From Pampus argenteus (taxonomy: Eukaryota > Chordata > Actinopteri > Scombriformes > Stromateidae), in NCBI GenBank assembly GCA_036937835.1, contig CM072866.1, forward strand, positions 13,276,001 to 13,340,000: DNA of 64,000 bases, written 5' to 3'. This document shows positions 11,801 to 23,100 of this stretch, in pieces. The position numbers and the translations under genes were made by a program. A model generated the notes under the pieces. That model worked only from the letters and a program-made list of their open reading frames with translations. It had not been told where the DNA came from and did no database searches. The first letter of the stretch is position 1; every line of letters starts with the position of its first letter.

Positions 11801-14473
11801 GTGATGAAGTGCGCTCCCAGGAAACATATTTGGACATTTGTCAAACACTTGCCACTTAAGCTGCAATTACTTAGCAAAGCCAGATATTTATTTACTTTTT
11901 TTTTATTCCCACATATGTGATGTTTGTTTTTGACAAGAGCTTGAAATCAATTTCTTCTTCTTTTTTGTTTTCTGTTAATAATAATGTGCATACGATTAAC
12001 CTACGGTAATACATTTTTTAAATCCTGTTTTCTTAGACCTTTCCACCATGGAGGAGAGGTTACAGAAGCGTGAGTATGTGAAGCTGACAGAGTTTGTAGC
12101 AGACATGACCAAAATCTTCGACAACTGCCGCTACTACAACTCCAGTGACTCACCCTTCTACCAGTGTGCCGAGGTTCTGGAGACCTTCTTCGTCCAGAAG
12201 CTCAAAGGCTTCAAAGCCAGCAGGTAAGATTGTGGTGAGGTAGTGATAAGGAAAAGAGACGCACAATAGCAGCAGATGACAGACTAGGTCCATAGTCAGA
12301 GAGCATTCACCCCTGTGAAAAGAAAGGCATTGGCAGCTCCAGCTGTGCTGCTCTGGCCGGCCCTGACCCCTGACCTCTTTGAAGGTTGGCTAGACACAGA
12401 CATTCTCCATTGAGAGCAATAAAATGCTTCCTCTCATGATGAAATACACTAGTGGAGTTCATTGACTCCTTCTTCTCTTTGATTTTTCTGGGTCACCATC
12501 TTGTGTTTCTTCTAAACTTTTTTTCATTTTGGGGAGAGGTGGTCATGACTGAATGCTCATACATCCTACAGACTTGTTCTGCCTCTACAACAATGATTAA
12601 AAATAATGATGGTTATTGTTACTGGCACTATCAAATCTCAAATATTGTTAATGGTGTTTTCTGAAGGCCTTGTTTTGCTTTAGGGACAAAGTGATCCAGT
12701 ACATGAGTTTATTGCTTTTTCTACTCGCAGTATGAGCTTTGAGTCATGCACTTGTTGCTGTATATTTTCATTTTGGTGTTATCTTTATTTTACATACATT
12801 TCATTCATAACAACATATCGGCTTCAACTTTCACCATGTAATGAAGGTGTATTTTCTGCTGCTGTTTGATGTTTTTCCAACATGGACCAGAAAATAAGAG
12901 AAACTCAACTTGCTACATACCGGTTGGGTCAGGTCTTCTTCAGGTTTTGGAGCTGAGAATCAAAGCTCTGTTTCATCCAAACCCATTTCAAAGCAATGCT
13001 TTTCCATCTTTGTGGAGTTTGTGCCATTGCTGCTGTTGTTGCTCATGGCACAGGGACAGCTCTTTCTGCACAGATGACCCTTATACTTCAAATCATTAAC
13101 AGCTCTGCTTGTGCCTTGTTGTGCCTCTAAACTCGCCCCACTGCATTGCTCTCGCTGTGAGATGTGATTGCTGTGTTGATGCACACTACAAGATTTTAGC
13201 AATATGTAGCTGCAGTTAATATAAGGATACAATACTTTGGTAATATTGTTGTATAAATGGTTTTTGGTTATTATATATTATTATATTATATATGTGTTTC
13301 AGCTCTGACTTTTTTTTAGTAAGTTAACTAAATCTTGTGGTTTGCATCCAGCTGTATGTGCCTAGAATGGTGATGTGCTTCATCCGCATGTATTTACACC
13401 ATCCATTCTCTCTCTCTCTCCCTCTCTTGCAGATTGTGATGTCAAAACTCCTGGGTGCCGGGGTCACTCTTAAAACAAACAAATTATTTGCTATCCTGGA
13501 TGTTGCTGTTTTTAAAACGGCAATAAAAACTTTGTAAGAAAGTTCATATATTAAGCCACACTGTAGGTGTGATCGTTTTTTATTTTAGAAGCAAAGGAAA
13601 GGAAAAAAAAAAAAGTTTCTACTGTCTAATAATGGCAGCCATGTTGGTAACACAAGAGCATTCAAGGGAAAATGTATTTTCTTACACTTCTCGCAACAGA
13701 TGACTGATATTTTCTTTATATTTGAGTTGCATATAAGGCAAAATATGAAGTGCAGTCAAGTTTGTCACCCTTTTTCTTGAGATTCAGTTTTGAGGAAAAA
13801 ACAACAAAAATCTGATATTTTTGATTGTGAAATCTGACTTAAGTCCCACACACACTGATAACTTATATTTTAATTTGATACAACTATTGTTTATCATATT
13901 GGTCATAACATGCTGCAGCAGAACATTTTACCTCATTTCTTAGCCTAGAATTTTTTAAAAGAGGCATGCAACATTTATTAGTTGTATTTTTTTTTTATTG
14001 GCTGACCCATGTATAATGTTATTTTATGTGCATATTATATCTTTTTGTGAAGGATTATTTTCATGTTCTAAAGAAAATAATGGTAGGATCTGTAAAGATA
14101 GATGAGAGAGAAATCTAGTTTAGCTTTCATGTTCAAAATATGGCAAGCTTGGCAGTCTCCAGTTTAACAAACATCTTTGTATATACACTGTTGGGCCGAC
14201 ACCACATCATACACTTCGATTACATTTCACCAACATGGCTGCTTGGTCTATGTCAAAGTGTCTGACCCACTGGCATCCAATATATGTTTTTGTTTTGTTT
14301 GTTTGTTTTTTTTTGTTGTTGTTTTTTTGTATTTCCCCTAGTGCATATTTTTGTCATATTGTAAAGCTTTTAATAAAAAAAGAAACAACCAAGTTATCCA
14401 ACTGTTTTCTTCCTCCTCTCTTTGCCGTCTCTGTAGGTCTCATAACAACAAACTACAGTCAGCAGCCTCTTAG
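1..14473 (+). CDS. bptf: Bromodomain PHD finger transcription factor (NURF subunit), 3' part of gene
   Basis: BPTF is the largest subunit of the ISWI-type NURF remodeller and reads H3K4me3 and acetylated histones in the nucleus. The window holds its last 917 codons. Coding pieces: 1-7, 255-404, 2430-2560, 2848-2962, 3063-3280, 3415-3655, 3799-4082, 4284-4397, 4659-4820, 5265-5347, 7467-7692, 7903-8249, 8658-8831, 9712-9904, 10425-10509, 12037-12223, 14437-14473. All have GT/AG borders, and the phases add up to one open frame of 2754 nt including the stop. Order of parts: Gln/Thr-rich region, basic coiled-coil, Lys-rich stretch, PHD, PHD, bromodomain, short tail ending in LQSAAS. Phrases such as VLGIIPSST, PNGQVQRFLFTPL and AASVQEQLQRIQQL match vertebrate BPTF. 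The N-terminal part (DDT domain, first PHD) lies upstream. The piece 1-7 is assigned only because its phase and donor fit. Confidence 0.97.
255..4820 (+). CDS. bptf: bptf Gln/Thr-rich region exons
   Basis: Eight exons (255-404, 2430-2560, 2848-2962, 3063-3280, 3415-3655, 3799-4082, 4284-4397, 4659-4820) encode a low-complexity, mostly uncharged region rich in Gln, Thr, Pro and Val. Conserved islands include VVQQKVLGII, RPGMTVIRTP, QGQVKLTLAQLTQL, PGPGQQLMQAALPNGQVQ and HIKLQLPIQIQQ, each close to human BPTF. The exon 3799-4082 aligns with a longer Pro/Gln/Ser-rich stretch in the human protein and is shorter here. The region is probably disordered and serves for protein contacts; that role is inferred from composition. 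No zinc finger or enzyme motif is visible. Confidence 0.93.
405..2429 (+). other. bptf: bptf intron
   Basis: This is a 2.0 kb intron with a GTACAG donor and a TCTCTGCAG acceptor. Short open frames in it, on both strands, have no family features. No repeat family was recognised. Confidence 0.85.
4992..5018. repeat. (TG)n microsatellite in bptf intron
   Basis: About 27 bases of TG repeat; a second shorter (GT)n tract (4821-4834) starts exactly at the donor of the exon ending at 4820. Confidence 0.95.
5265..8249 (+). CDS. bptf: bptf basic coiled-coil and Lys-rich region, with alanine tract
   Basis: Exons 5265-5347, 7467-7692 and 7903-8249 encode a long charged helix region (VVMKQNAVIEHLKQKK, then QVMKYILDRIDKDERQAAKR, then EILKKRAILDKELQLEAQ). 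This is followed by an alanine run (about 7978-8010; up to ten Ala in a row) and a Lys-rich nuclear-localisation-like stretch (KRKREEE, KSKKKKM). The end of the last exon begins the first of the two PHD fingers (KLYCVCK). The flanks match human BPTF closely, but the alanine run sits where I recall the human protein being Pro/Ala-rich. Two introns here are 2.1 kb and 0.2 kb. Confidence 0.93.
5348..7466 (+). other. bptf: bptf intron
   Basis: This is a 2.1 kb AT-rich intron. It starts with GTTAGC and ends with TTCTTCAG. No exon-like open frame with family similarity was seen. Confidence 0.85.
8658..8831 (+). CDS. bptf: bptf exon joining the two C-terminal PHD fingers
   Basis: This 174-nt exon starts and ends in the same phase (one base of a split codon at the start, two at the end). 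It encodes FYIGCDLCTNWYHG, then the closing CVEC pair of the first PHD finger, a short linker (KRGREASTEE), and the opening LYCICQTPYDESQ of the second finger. The zinc ligands of finger 1 are CxC in the previous exon, CxxC, H and C, then CxxC here. Because it is phase-symmetric, its removal keeps the frame. A (TG)n tract follows its donor closely. Confidence 0.96.
8832..9711 (+). other. bptf: bptf intron between the two PHD exons
   Basis: This is a 0.88 kb intron. It opens with GTAAGG and a (TG)n tract at about 8849-8893 and ends in CTGTCTAG. It separates two exons that begin with nearly identical code for FYIGCD. Confidence 0.88.
8849..8893. repeat. (TG)n microsatellite next to the bptf PHD exon
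   Basis: An interrupted TG tract starting about 17 bases past the donor of the exon 8658-8831. Confidence 0.93.
9712..9904 (+). CDS. bptf: bptf exon for the H3K4me3-reading PHD finger
   Basis: The exon completes the last PHD finger (FYIGCDRCQNWYHGRC, then EYVCPQCQ) and starts the helical linker to the bromodomain (TEKDYEGLRRILRSLQ). Three Tyr and the Trp that form the aromatic cage for trimethylated H3K4 in the known BPTF finger are present across this exon and the end of the one before. The C4HC3 zinc ligands are complete. The start of the exon is nearly the same as the start of the exon at 8658, a sign of old tandem exon duplication. Confidence 0.97.
10425..12223 (+). CDS. bptf: bptf bromodomain exons (10425-10509, 12037-12223)
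   Basis: Two exons encode the acetyl-lysine-binding bromodomain. The WPF shelf (MAWPFLEPVD) and ZA loop (DAPDYYRVIKEPM) lie in the first. The second holds DLSTMEERLQKREY, the conserved Asn motif (IFDNCRYYN) and the last helix (VLETFFVQKLKGF). The join splits the Asp codon after EPM (g at 10509 plus ac at 12037). Binding residues are intact, so a working reader is expected. The protein differs from the human domain at only a few surface positions by eye (for example YYR where human has YYG). Confidence 0.97.
10510..12036 (+). other. bptf: bptf intron inside the bromodomain
   Basis: This 1.5 kb intron splits the bromodomain after EPM. The donor is GTAAGT and the acceptor TTCTTAG. No supported genes or recognised repeats lie in it. 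Confidence 0.88.
12224..14436 (+). other. bptf: last bptf intron, possibly holding an alternative 3' end
   Basis: This is a 2.2 kb intron. From 13434 on it is AT-rich and UTR-like, with a strong polypyrimidine tract and acceptor (13407-13433) and AATAAA signals at 13522-13527 and 14372-14377. It may serve as an alternative terminal exon (see findings). Confidence 0.7.
14437..14473 (+). CDS. bptf: bptf last coding exon
   Basis: A short terminal coding stretch follows a clear acceptor (ctctgtag). The final base of the Arg codon is supplied here, then SHNNKLQSAAS and TAG. Human BPTF ends HNNKLQSTAS, so this tail is strongly conserved and confirms the end of the gene. Confidence 0.95.
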
Positions 14474-16760
14474 CTCCCTCCTAAAAACCAAGTGTCAAAA
14501 AGACAACAAGCCTTGCAGCTTCCTCTGAATGATTAAAAGCCCTGCAGTCCGAGTCAGGCTGCATCTGAACCTGAACGTCTCAGGAGAAGAACTCACTCAC
14601 AGCTGAAAATCAGCTCACACTGGTGTCACAGTTAAAGCTCAACAATGCTGGCACTCTGACTGGACAAGAGTCCAACCCTCCAACAGCCTCCCTTTTCATC
14701 CAAAGCGTCAATGGAACGTGATGACCCAAAGTCCCACCGTCAGACCAGGGGCGGGGCAGCTGTGGACTCTGTTTGGCTGCCTGCCTCATTCCAAAAAGCC
14801 TCTGTATGAGAAGAAAGATCCAGATGGGAAGCGATGTGGCAGATAAAGTTGCCAGTTCGGATGTTTAGTGGTAGTCTGATCATCCGACGGCAGCAGACTC
14901 TTAAAAGAGTTGTTAATTCTGTAGCTGATCACTACACAGGGGTGTAACTTTCATTTCATCCCGTCACATTTAAGATGTTAATGCCCTTGAGTGAGCCTGG
15001 TCAATGTCTGGTTCGTGCTTTACAGGAGGCTTTAATGTGCAGGAGCTGCAGCCTTCAATTTATTTTTTCTACGATTGCATGCCTGGAAGCAGCATACAGC
15101 TCTCTGTTCCCCACCTGAACAAATCAGCATTCAGATCCACTTATGTAAATGTCAGGCATAGTGTAACCTTGCACGTGCCCAGTTATTTTGACTGTAAACA
15201 CATTATTTTGACTCGATCCTCAGGTGTGTAGTTGTGCACAAAGCATGAACTGGCCTCATGGAACCCATTCAAAAATGAATGTGTCCATCAGTGGTACATT
15301 TTACTACATTCCCTGTCACGTTATTCTGCTGCAGAAATGCTCCATTTGTAATAGAAGCTATAATTCAGAAAAAGAGTTGAGGGATCATTTTTTCAGTTTG
15401 ATTATCATCACTATACAATGCGTGTAGACTCATCTAGCAAACTTAAGTAATTCAGGGGTCTTTATTCTGCCTGAGGGCCACTTCACTTTAATGTTCATTT
15501 CTAAAGGGAAACACCCAGGACAGGCCATTCCACCCACCGCATCCTGCCCCTCCTCTGACCTTTTTCCATTTTGCGTTCTTGTGATATGCAAGCAAAGAAT
15601 GTTAACTAGCTCTCCTTAAATCGTGACCTTCTGAAGATGGTTAATGACAAGAAGCGAGGCGATGAGACTGGTTGAAGTATTAGGCCTTCAGGGAAGGTGA
15701 ACCGTGTACAGGGCCAAACTAACCCATACGTACTGTACCCTCCCTCCATACACATCTTGTTTTGTCAAAGCTCTGAGTCTCTAAGTCTCTTTTCCCCTTA
15801 TCTATCGACCACTTCTTCCAGCATATTTCACTGAAGTTGACAGGTTGGCTCACATGTGTCTCTCAACTCGCCCTCAAGGCATGGTTAAGTAATTGGATAA
15901 TAGACTTTTCCACTCATCAACTCAGTTATGTTGCGGTCTGTGGCAGCATGTCTGGGAGTAAACTTTGAGTGGGGACTGGGGAGACTTTGTAACATGGGGT
16001 TTGTATGAAAATTTTATAGTTGCATTTTTATCATATTTGGGAACATTTTTGTAATCTGTGATTATCAGTTTTGTAGGAGGGAAGCTGTTGTAAAACACAG
16101 TTACAGTCGTCCTTAAGTTGATGTAGGCAAACATTTCAGTTTGATCGTTTTTTTAATTTTGTGTGTACACAGAGTTGAGAGATAATGTAGCTTCTGTCTT
16201 CTTTTTCTGTGTTTGTGTATTTCACACAAATTTGCATCCCTTTGTAATCTGATGATGTGCTTCATCCACTATCTGTAATCTCTGTTGTATATGATGACTG
16301 TCCAAATATGTAGAGATGAGAGGTTTTTAGAGCAGTAGAAACTTTTATTTGTCACTCTTTGAACCAGCAACTAAGCCCCCCTGTATATTTTAACTGTCTA
16401 ATTTTTTTTCTCTTTAATTAAAGTGAAATCTACATTTAGGTGAAATTGCCCTTTATATTTCAAGTGCTGCATATTGTGAGCATAAAGGATTTGAATAGGG
16501 TAGAATGACACAGTAACTCTTATGAAGTTTTTGTAAGAAACCTACCAGTTCAACATAACTTCTATAATGACATTGCATTTCTTGTATTATTTATTCATAT
16601 CAATGAAAAGTTCTCAGTTTTTTGAGTAATGTTAAAGAAACATAACTGCAGATAAAGTATTCTATGTTTTTAACGGATTGTGGCAACTCCGAAGAGATTC
16701 TCTTTTGTACTTAATAGGACATTTCATCCTAGATAATAAAGTAATGTTTTTGGCACCAGT
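14474..16760 (+). other. bptf: bptf 3' UTR
   Basis: About 2.3 kb of AT-rich sequence follows the TAG with no supported ORF. It ends at an AATAAA at 16735-16740, taken as the main poly(A) signal. Cleavage about 15-25 bases later is inferred, not seen. Confidence 0.6.
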
Positions 16761-19700
16761 TTTCAAAAGAGTTGTGTTTTCTTCTCTCTGTAAACCCTGG
16801 ACCACAAGGAGCAAGTTTAAAGTTTAGGGAAAAGCACAATCTCCTTTAGTTTTAAGGCTGGATGGAGGAAGAAACTAATAAACCCTGATCTGATGACATC
16901 AGAGACCTAATGAAGGGCTGCAGTAGATCTCTAATGTAGGCAGGTGTGTAACCAAACAGGGCTCTAAAAGTGTTCACAAGAATCTTAGATTTGAATTCTG
17001 AATTTCATGGGAACATCAGTGTCACCAAACCTGTGACAACTCTGGACCATTTGTAGAGAGTTACAACTGTCAAGATAGGATGAAACAAAAGCCTGAATAA
17101 TTGTCTCCATCTCTACATGAGACACAATGGACCTGAGTTTACAATGAAAAACAGGAACAGATCAAATATATCACGTGGTCAAATGTTGGTGTCTGGTCCA
17201 CAGTGACATTTTTGAGGGAACATGTAACTGCTGAGTTTTAAAAAGATTAGGTTGTTATATAAAATGTAGAAATCTGCAACATTATGAATCTCAAGCAAGA
17301 TGTATAACTGAATGTCATCTGCATAGCAGTGACAGGAAACACTAATGGGGAAGGCTATACAAGGTAAACAGTAAAAGGGCTCAGGACAGAACCTTGGGGC
17401 TCACCACTTACTTAATCCTCTTCGTTCCCTGTGAAACAAAAGGCTGTGACTATCTATGTGACTTTATATCTTGTGGTTACTTGGTCCATGCAGCCACAAT
17501 GCACAAAGAGTAGGTGAAAAGGGGGGAATCAATGAAGCCTCACAACTCAATTTTGCTCCAGGGCCCCTAAGTGAGTTAATCTGCCCGTGCACAGCAAATT
17601 AAAATCTGTAGCTCAACTCTTGTTAATTATCTGGAGTTTTCAGGAAAGCTACTCATGAGCACTGAAAGACAAGGTCATGACCCCGACACACTTTTGCTGT
17701 GATCAAATTAGCAACAGGACACATACGAGCCACCGTCAAGGTTGACTTTTCACTCCACCCCCCACCTCCCTTTCTTAACCTCCCCACTTACTAAATGAAT
17801 CCAGAGGCTTGCATTGACGCTGAAAGCACCGCAGATGATAACGACCTCAAAGTGGTTTCAATCCACCACCCGTGTTTCTTTCTCTCACTCCCCCCTTGTG
17901 GCCTGGGGGCTATCACACAGGAAGCAACTTGGACATATTCCCACCTCCTCCCCCTCTTTCTCTCCCTCCTCCTCCTTTACATCCTCCGCGATGAGGAATG
18001 TCCTCCTGCTGCGATAGTAGCCAAGATGTGGAGCAGGCTGCTGTTTCCTGCCTGCTTGCATCTGCTCCTTCCAGCGCTGATCCCAGATAGAGGCTTCTTC
18101 AAGCCTGGGAACCAAGTGGCCGAGCTGACAGACAGACAGGAGGGGGAGAAATGAGGCTCAGCCCTGCCTGCCTCAACCTCCAAGTTCTCAAGGCAGCCTC
18201 TCTACTTGGAGGTCAGATGGAGACCACGGTTGTTAAACTCTAATTAGACTGTCTTAGCTTTGGAGGCTCTTTCTCATGCAATCACTGAGAAAGAAAATGA
18301 GGATCAATGTTGAAAATATCCTTCTAGTCAGCAGGGTAGATTTATGTGATATTGTAAGTGGATGGTTTGTTTTAAAGACAAATAAATTTTTCACAGGGTT
18401 GGTGGGTACAAAAATCAAATACACATTTTTATTGGGTTCATGTATAGTAAAGCAATGTCAGCGTTCAGTGCAAATCTTTTCCCTTTTATAAAAAGCATGT
18501 GCTCAGGGTCGTACTGCAATCAAGCCAGGGATTTCTGATTAAATAGGAAGCTATCCATTTGTGACTAGAGGGATAGATCTAACACACCCTATCTCACTTT
18601 GTCATTTTATATAATGCTCTTTATTCTTCGCCCAACTTGACCTCATCTCCCTCTTCTTGTGATTCCACCTAAATTCCCCTTTTGAGCTTTGGTCTACCCA
18701 GATGACTACATAGTTGTGTGTAAGCAAAAAAAAATTGGGCCATCCTAAAGAGGAGCTATGATGGAGGCACTTTTCCAAGTCATGTGTCCAGGTGTGGAGA
18801 GGATCAGATTCCTGCGATTAGATTTATGGCTTAGTCCCTACAACAACAACAACACACCCCCTCCACATTCAGCAAGGCCCCTGTTGATGTCCCAGTCTAC
18901 CTAGGCAGACATTTCATCATGGACACATACCGGTAATTAAAGTTAGAAAAATAAGCAGCTCTCCTGACAAGCAAATGTCCTGTGCTCGCTCCTTTTTCCT
19001 CCCTCATCCCTCCTCCTCCTTCAATGGGGTTTATTGCTGCGTTTTTAGACTATTAATTCCCTCTTTTTGGGCCTTGTAACAATAATAGTGCATTTCCTGC
19101 CTACCAGTAGCAACCAAAGTGACAAAATACACTGGACTGGGTGTTACAAAACAAAACTATTCAGTGCAATATAACATTTTGCATTCGTATCAAATAAAGA
19201 CATCATATATTCATCAAAAGAATCACCCACGTTTCATGAAATTATTCGTCACTGTTTAGAAAAGCCAGTATATGAAATATGTTTGTCCTCTATATTGTGT
19301 TTTGGATCAGGTATTCAATTGTTATGTTTAGATGTCTGTTTTAAAAAATGTGCTAATGCACCAGCTACAAAAAAAAAAAGATATTTCCTATATATGTGTG
19401 TTTGAGTGTGTACCTGCATTACAGTGCCAATAAAAAGGGTGGATCTGACCATGTTTGTTGCTCAGGATAAATATTAATTTGATTCACACGCATTAATAAA
19501 TCAGAAAAATGGCCACATGAATGCTGGTAAATTAACTACATTAATATAACGCTTTTGTCCTAAATTGCTTTACAATGTGCCTCTGATTTACCCATCAACA
19601 CACCATATACAAGGCACTTGACTAAATATCAGGAGCTCACATCTGAGCCACAGCTGCTTCATGCTCTTGCAAGATGATAAGATTAATTTAAAGCTAAAAA

Positions 19701-20142
19701 GAAGAGAGTGTGCTTCAGATAAGCCAAATTTCCCCTTCGATGTGTGCAATTTGATGCCCTTTTAAACATCTGCTTTTAGGTCATTCATGTACCTGCCGTG
19801 AATGGATGAGGAGTTCAACTGGAGTTGTCAATATCAGCAATTTTGAGAAAATGATATAGGGCTGAGGGGTCACCCTAGACCCAAAAACATCAAAGGAAAC
19901 AACCTGTGTTTTCTATTAGAGACCCCGAGTTAGTTTTTTTTGTCATCATTTTTACAGCTAAGTAAAAAATGTTCAACGTGGATTATGATACATCATCGCA
20001 GTCCATATGTAAGTAAATCCATTCCTTTACTCAAAATGTCTTCCTTCCTGCACAATACTGAGGGGCTGGCTGGTTATGATCAGTTCACATAAGCTGCAAT
20101 GTCTCTTCCCCTGCAGCAGGGGGTGATAGTCTCATGTCGGGT
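16761..20142. other. Intergenic region between bptf and the C17orf58 homologue
   Basis: About 3.4 kb without a gene I can support. It holds an old dispersed repeat (about 16880-17430). A possible poly(A) signal for the minus-strand neighbour reads AATAAA on the minus strand at 19030-19035, so part of this stretch may be that gene's 3' UTR. The open frames at 17795-18183 overlap each other on both strands and show no family features. Confidence 0.6.
16880..17430 (-). repeat. Degraded copy of a common teleost dispersed repeat
   Basis: Phrases such as CATCTGCATAGCAGTGA, then (after about 50 bases) GGACAGAACCTTGGGGC and TCACCAC, resemble a repeat found many times in teleost genomes, in which an 'only the latest ... 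costs' style unique structure is absent and the match is to non-coding text. The copy is diverged and its ends cannot be fixed by eye. The strand is uncertain. A search against a fish repeat library would settle the family. Confidence 0.45.
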
Positions 20143-23100
20143 TCACCTACACCTGGAGCGGGTGGCCTCCAGGGCTTTCTGGTGCCTCCGTTTGTTGAAC
20201 CTCTTCACGTAGTTGTTGCTTCTCAGGAGGCCGTCCCCTGGCTTCAGTTTACCCGCCAGCAGGTTCAGGAGGTCATTGGGAAGATGGCGCCTCCGGTGGT
20301 AGATCTGACCCATTATGATGTATCTGGTCCCTTTGGCACAAACATGGGGAATGTTGGAGTGAAAATGTGAGTCAAGCAATGTCATGTTTGCACAAAACAG
20401 CGGATATAATAAACACTTATGATAGACTTTATAATGTATAGTTCTTGGTTGCTGTTTGTACATATTATGTGAATGATCCAACTCTCCATGCATGTCCCAT
20501 AATATGTCACTTTTATGATAAATATGATCTTGGAAAACATCTGTAGACGGTTTCACCCCACAAGTTAACCAACAACAAAGTAATATAATTAATATGTTCG
20601 CAGTAGTGCTGGATGATATTGAAAAAATCAAATATCACAATATTTTTGACCAAACACCTCAATATCAATATTGTGGCAATATTGTCGGGAAGACTATTGG
20701 TGCTTTTACCAAATATTTACACAATGACATTTTTGATAAATAATCATCAGTAATGTGGATATAATGACTAAGTAGGTTAATGCAAATAATAAAGCTAAAC
20801 CATTCTGGTAAGTTCAAAATTACATCACAAACCAGGAACTGACAACACATATGGCATATCACAATATTACCGTATCACAATATTACCATATCCAAAAATC
20901 TAAGATGATATCTAGTCTCATATCATGATATTGATATCATCCCTAGTACACAGTAATAATTATTAACCATGGAGAGCTAAACCTGCACAACAAAGCTTTG
21001 CACAGACTTAACACTTTAATCATTTCATACATTGTGTGTTCAGTTCGGCAACCTTTAAAATGAAGCCAGATTTTAAGATTTACAAGGCTCAGGAGCTTCA
21101 CTGCTACACTTACCAAGTTTGATATCCGGGCAGGGCTTATTGCACTTGTAGGTGTCCAGGACCAGAAGGCGAACTTTGAAGAAGAAGCTGTCTGGGGTCA
21201 CGTAGAGACGACTCATCTTGTAGAAGCCGTCACTGCTCACCATCAGTGTAATGAGGCGTATTCCTTTACGCAACACGTCGATGTCATGAACAATCCCATT
21301 GACAGCTTTTTCAGGGACATGAAAAACATCACCGACATCAAAATGTTTTCAGAACTTTCATGACCTATTATTAGTATTATTATTCAAGTGTGTGCTTGGT
21401 TATAAAAGTAATCAATAATGTCTTTATTGAGTAAAATGTGTTGAATTGCTGTTGACTACCAAATGGTACATACACTATCTTACATACATCAATCTCTCTC
21501 ATTGAGTACATACCAAACTCACTGTAGCAGTAATACTCTCGCTCCTCCTTCTCCTTCCTGCACTCACTCATGCAGAAAGCATCATGTGTGAAGTCGGACT
21601 CTGCAGACGACAAACAGAGGACAGGATAGAGGGATGAGAAGGAAAGAGAGTGACTGTCCGCAGTGCCAGTATGGAGCCAGACTATCATTCCAGCATCATT
21701 AGAAAAGACAAGGTTGTCATTACAAAACCCGGGCATCGCATTCCTCTGCATGGCACTGGCGTCATGTTTTTCATCTTAATTACAATATCAGAACATTTGC
21801 TTCCAGGAGAAGGGTAAAAAACCCACCATTGTCATTATAGCACCAATGTGTGAACTACTGTGTGTATATATATATATATATGATGTTACTGTGTGGCTTT
21901 TTTATTTTATCAGGTATTTTATTGAATATTTTTAGCATTTTATTGGAGAGGTGACAGTAGAAATTGACAAGAAATGTGTAAAGAGAGAGATTAGGGAGGA
22001 TATGCCACAAAGGCCCCTGCCTGAACTTGAACCTGGGACATTGCAGTTAAGATTTTGAACATTTTTCACTTTTTGTTCAAAGGCTTGTTTTTACTTTGAA
22101 GCAAATAATGGTACATTAGACAAATCCATATACAGCTTCTTTGAGTCTGTAGTCTGTACACAAATTTCTCTCTGATTATGTCACATAATATCTTCAAGGC
22201 CACAACGCACAGATTATTGCTAGTAATAAATTGAGTGAAACTAAGCATCAAATATTTACCCAGCTGGCCAAACTCTTGCAGAATTTTAATCTTTTGAGAT
22301 ATATATAATACCAAAACGGGAGTTTAGAAAATGTTACAGCTCAACTATTAGTCAATATTAATACGCAGGTCAGATTCCAGGGTCAAATCCTCCCGTACCT
22401 CTCCTCAGGATGTCGTACTGGTAAAGCAGGCTGGAGGAGCGCCGGTTGTAGATGACAGATGGGCGGCTGTTGTTCCGGGTCGCTGCACCGATACCTGACT
22501 GGTAGAGGCTGGACTTCCCCGGGCGGTTCTCCTCTGGGTCCAGCCGTCGGTTGGGGGGATCTCTCCGCGGGGAAGGGGCCGGCTGCTGCGGCTGAGCAGG
22601 CTGTGGGTGCGGTGGACCCCTGGGTCTGGAGTTGGGGTGTCCCTCTGGCTCACTCTGCTGAGGAGGACTGATGCTGGACTGGGTGTCCTGGCTGGTTCTC
22701 TGCACGGTGCGGTTGGTGGCGGCGGCTGCAGCTCCTGTCAGAAGGGTTTTGGGAAGCAGACCAACAACTTCTCCTCTTGTTTTCTCGCTGTTGAGCTCTA
22801 CCAGACGGTCGCTCTTGGGGCTCTTCTTGCTCTTGTTGTGGGGACTGTGGTGACGAGGAATGGGAGCGAGGTCACTGTGTTTTGGCCAAACAGCAGAGGG
22901 TAGAGGATGGAGGGTGAATTTGGACTCGCCAGTCCTGCTGCTCTTCTCTAGGAGCTCATTGATGGGCAGTGAGGGCTCTTTAACCAGCCTGCTCTGGTTA
23001 CTCAGAGCTGGATCCACAAAACTGGTCTGACCCTTTTCTATAAGAGTGTACAGCTCTGGAGTTCAAACAAACAAAACATTGCACATTATAGTCAAACATT

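Noticed and set aside
17795..18183. Overlapping open frames on both strands in the intergenic region
   Set aside because: Low-complexity Leu/Pro/Ser translations of a CT-rich stretch; no matching neighbours or motifs.
22459..22903. Plus-strand open frames opposite the large C17orf58 exon
   Set aside because: GC-rich antisense shadows of the real exon.
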